Positions 61,891 through 64,000 of a stretch of 64,000 nucleotides of DNA are shown here, piece by piece. Both the position numbers and the translations under genes were made by a program. The stretch is from positions 133,122,029 to 133,186,028 of the forward strand of contig OY757015.1 in NCBI GenBank assembly GCA_963580285.1, read 5' to 3'. Within the stretch, counting starts at the first letter, position 1; each line of letters opens with the position of its first letter. Origin of the DNA: Lucinisca nassula (Eukaryota > Mollusca > Bivalvia > Lucinida > Lucinidae). The notes beneath the pieces are model-generated. The model saw only the letters and a program-made list of their open reading frames with translations. It made no database searches and was not told the origin of the DNA.

Positions 61891-63237
61891 TTACAAGTCG
61901 TTGTCGTTGTCTTCCTCTTCTGACTGTGGTGGGGGTAGTGGAGGAAGTACAGGGGGATATGCAGGTGGGTGCGGCTCTGACGTTGATGGCGTCATCATAT
62001 GACTACCGGTGTAACTATACCAGTAGTAGGGCATAGCATTCGGGAAATAAATAGGTGTGCCCATCCCTTGCTGTGGTGCACAGGCTTGAACTGGGGTCTG
62101 ATTTTGTGGAGGTGGCATCCCCAAAGACGGAATTGGGCTCTGCATAGAGGGTGGAATCTCGACATTATACGCTGCGTTGTCTTTCAAAATGTCAAAGACA
62201 GAACTGCTGGATTTGGCTCTTTTGGCATTCAGCTTGTATTTTGACTCGTGCGCATCAATTAATGACTGGAAAGTTTTTGCAGCTTCATCCAAGTTCTCTG
62301 GTATTTTCCCATTATAATGTTTCCTCAGCACAGCTTTGTCCGCATTTACTGTAATGTTACGCACACGTACGCCATCAATCAAATATTTATCTGGGTTAGA
62401 GTTGATTAAATGTGAATGTATTTTCGCTTCGAAAGATGAATTCAGAGACTCCTGAACACGACGTTTGGCGATAAGTTCCTCCTTAATTTTTTTAACCTGT
62501 GCGGCGGCTTGATCCCGCAGCTTTTCATATTCCTTTAATTCTGCCTTTTTCTCGGCGTGATACTCCAAATTTCCACACTGTCTTATATCGTCACATGGCC
62601 TATTCTGACACGTCCTCTTATTGTGACTCTTTGAAATGCGTAAATGGCATCTGCCACAAACTGGCACACTTCTGTTTTGAACGATATTAAGTCCATACGA
62701 CTCTTCTAAAGAGTTAAATCTGGCACTGTAATCGTTGTATTCATATTCCTTTTGAATCAATTCTTGCTCTTTCAGGCTAATATCAGTTTCGATTGGGCTC
62801 TGGTAGACTGGCTTTTGTTTATTGTCCAAACCTTCGAAATCGGTTGAAAGAGATCGTTTGCTTGTTGTTGTCCCGGTTGTTGTTGCAGACGACTGGAAGC
62901 TAGGTTTGAAAACAGCTGGTGAAGTCCCATCTACTACTTTAATTTGAAGTCTAGCATCATTGCCGATGTCACACTTAACACATTTGACAAATTTTGGGAA
63001 GCTACGATTTGTTAGATCTATCCAGTCGTTGTCTTTGTCTAGAAAAGATATTCTTAGCAACGGAATACTCCGGAGATGTGGCACGTTCTCTTTAACAAGG
63101 TTTGAAAATGTTTCTACAGAGTGGCATGCCAAAGTTGTCAAATGTTCATAAAAGACACACACACGTTCTGTTCCATGCCTGTCGTATCGAACTTTTATTT
63201 CAACATCCGTGCCTGGAATCAATGTTGACTGAGACAT
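61891..63237 (-). CDS. Uncharacterised single-exon protein: PB1-like domain plus Cys/His zinc knuckle
   Basis: Intronless frame of 448 residues. The ATG at 63237 is preferred; an in-frame TTG two codons upstream is not a plausible start. Residues about 11-103 resemble a PB1 (ubiquitin-like) domain: a basic first strand (VEIKVRYDR), then LRISFLDKDNDWIDLTNRS, which fits the acidic OPCA motif. A Ser/Thr linker (104-150) follows. C194, C197, H205 and C210 form C-X2-C-X7-H-X4-C, with further cysteines at 215 and 221, probably zinc binding. Residues about 225-270 are a charged helix or coiled coil. A basic patch (KLNAKRAK, 335-342) could be a nuclear signal. The tail (360-435) is rich in Pro, Tyr and Gln and ends in SEEEDNDNDL. 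Inference: a scaffold-type protein that oligomerises by PB1 and binds nucleic acid or protein by the knuckle. No catalytic motif is seen. I do not recognise a named family; an accessory protein of a mobile element is an alternative. Confidence 0.8.
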   Translation of the reverse strand: MSQSTLIPGTDVEIKVRYDRHGTERVCVFYEHLTTLACHSVETFSNLVKENVPHLRSIPLLRISFLDKDNDWIDLTNRSFPKFVKCVKCDIGNDARLQIKVVDGTSPAVFKPSFQSSATTTGTTTSKRSLSTDFEGLDNKQKPVYQSPIETDISLKEQELIQKEYEYNDYSARFNSLEESYGLNIVQNRSVPVCGRCHLRISKSHNKRTCQNRPCDDIRQCGNLEYHAEKKAELKEYEKLRDQAAAQVKKIKEELIAKRRVQESLNSSFEAKIHSHLINSNPDKYLIDGVRVRNITVNADKAVLRKHYNGKIPENLDEAAKTFQSLIDAHESKYKLNAKRAKSSSSVFDILKDNAAYNVEIPPSMQSPIPSLGMPPPQNQTPVQACAPQQGMGTPIYFPNAMPYYWYSYTGSHMMTPSTSEPHPPAYPPVLPPLPPPQSEEEDNDNDL

Positions 63238-63302
63238 TTTCAATTAGGTCTTATCCAAAACCTTTTAAACCTTTTAAAGAGCGCAGTATGGCGGCTCAGG
63301 GG

Positions 63303-63310
63303 CTTTTATA
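63303..63310 (-). promoter_or_regulatory. TATA box of the PB1/zinc-knuckle gene
   Basis: On the - strand the sequence reads CCTATAAAAGCCCC, a perfect TATAAAAG box. Transcription would start near 63275-63280, giving a 5' leader of about 40 bases before the ATG at 63237. A GC-rich element (GGGCGG when read on the + strand, 63328-63333) lies just upstream of the box. Box, spacing and leader length fit a compact core promoter, which supports this being an expressed gene. Confidence 0.6.
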
Positions 63311-63330
63311 GGTCTCGTTCTAAATGGGCG

Positions 63331-64000
63331 GTGCAACTGGCCAAAGCTAATTTGAATAAAAAAGAAACAGACCTTCTGCGTCGTTTTTGCGCCATATCAT
63401 TGAACACAAATTGAATAATTGCGGTATATTTGCCCCATTTGAAGAAGTCCAGTTTAATTAGCTAGATACTACGGATTTCAATATCCATTAGACTTTCAGT
63501 CAAATGTAGCAGATCAAAGGGGTACATTCTGATGTAATTTCAGAGGTCAGTGCACCAGAAAGATACATCAAACTTTCACCAAACTCTTTGTACTCCAGAC
63601 TTGTCACATGTCACAGTACATGTAAAATTGATAGCATCAGCTCTTGCTGTAACGAGTACAAAGTATGACAAGCCAGCTGCGGAATAAGTCTGTAAAGCTT
63701 AAGGTCGTTTCTGTTAGTTTCTGTCGGTGATGTTTCTTTAATTGCAAGGAAACAGACGTCCATTCTAACGTTTGTCACTTGATACTTATTTTAAAAACTT
63801 TTCCCTCCAATATGTTAAATTTCATCGAAATAGATTGCTCAATAAAAATGTTTCCAATTTAGTGTAGTGAATTGTACACGACTGCATGTTTCGTCCGTGT
63901 ACTGGTAGAACAATGTTAAACAGCAATGAAAAAAAGTCTGACATTTAATTTTAGCCTATATGGGGAAACTTTGTATTAGGCAAAGTATTGAGATAAAAAT
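63331..64000. other. Upstream flank of the zinc-knuckle gene
   Basis: No repeat or gene recognised. Confidence 0.4.

Noticed and set aside
61561..61923. 120-codon frame on the + strand
   Set aside because: It contains an A-rich low-complexity run and has no motif; other + strand frames at 61999-63311 are antisense shadows of the zinc-knuckle gene.
63238..63243. Start of the zinc-knuckle protein at 63243
   Set aside because: That codon is TTG; the first ATG in frame is at 63237, near a TATA box at proper spacing.

Overview
This is animal nuclear DNA, most likely from a bivalve mollusc. It is AT-rich and gene-poor, its real genes have introns with GT..AG ends or a eukaryotic TATA promoter, and it is packed with tRNA-derived SINEs, short palindromic elements, microsatellites and dead transposons of the kinds common in bivalve genomes. 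The assignment to bivalves rests on my memory of these repeat families; I cannot name a species.

Two protein genes are well supported. (1) A four-coding-exon class A (rhodopsin-like) G-protein-coupled receptor lies on the + strand at 45377-56604. Exon phases join cleanly to give 380 residues with seven membrane segments, closest in general look to invertebrate FMRFamide/peptide receptors. Its three introns (about 4.1, 2.8 and 3.3 kb) are largely mobile DNA. (2) A single-exon gene lies on the - strand at 63237-61891 (448 residues). It has an N-terminal PB1-like fold, a C-X2-C-X7-H-X4-C cysteine/histidine cluster, a charged helix and a proline-rich, acid-tipped tail, with a TATA box upstream. 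The two genes converge.

Layout. 1-1285: inverted/direct repeats. 1286-6600: palindromic elements, SINE pieces, a retroelement 3' end inserted in a SINE, and a 29-bp minisatellite. 6610-11500: eroded LINE pieces, a CpG-dense block and a hairpin element. 12130-14930: a satellite of about 165 bp broken by a SINE and by another repeat, then a foldback element built of 21-bp palindromic units. 15500-22700: a decayed DDE transposase split by a SINE, a promoter-like patch, a 424-bp tandem duplication and a head-to-head SINE pair. 23900-28400: palindromic elements, SINEs and an AATC array. 28543-29882: a full-length mariner with a frameshifted transposase. 30148-44600: dense MITE/SINE nests with several local duplications. 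44600-57300: the receptor gene. 57300-61050: SINEs with clear target-site duplications, and two arrays of a 22-bp palindrome. 61891-63330: the zinc-knuckle gene and its promoter.

Repeat family names (SINE-1 to -5, PAL-A to -K, MITE-B/D/E/F) are mine, defined at first use. For repeats, '+' means that the tail or the defined left end runs 5'->3' on the given strand. I saw no CRISPR, operon or other prokaryotic structure, and no functional tRNA or rRNA gene. The best candidates for something undescribed are the PB1/zinc-knuckle gene, the foldback element made of 21-bp double palindromes, the 22-bp palindrome arrays, and the shared GACGTTAAAC tail carried by SINEs with different heads.
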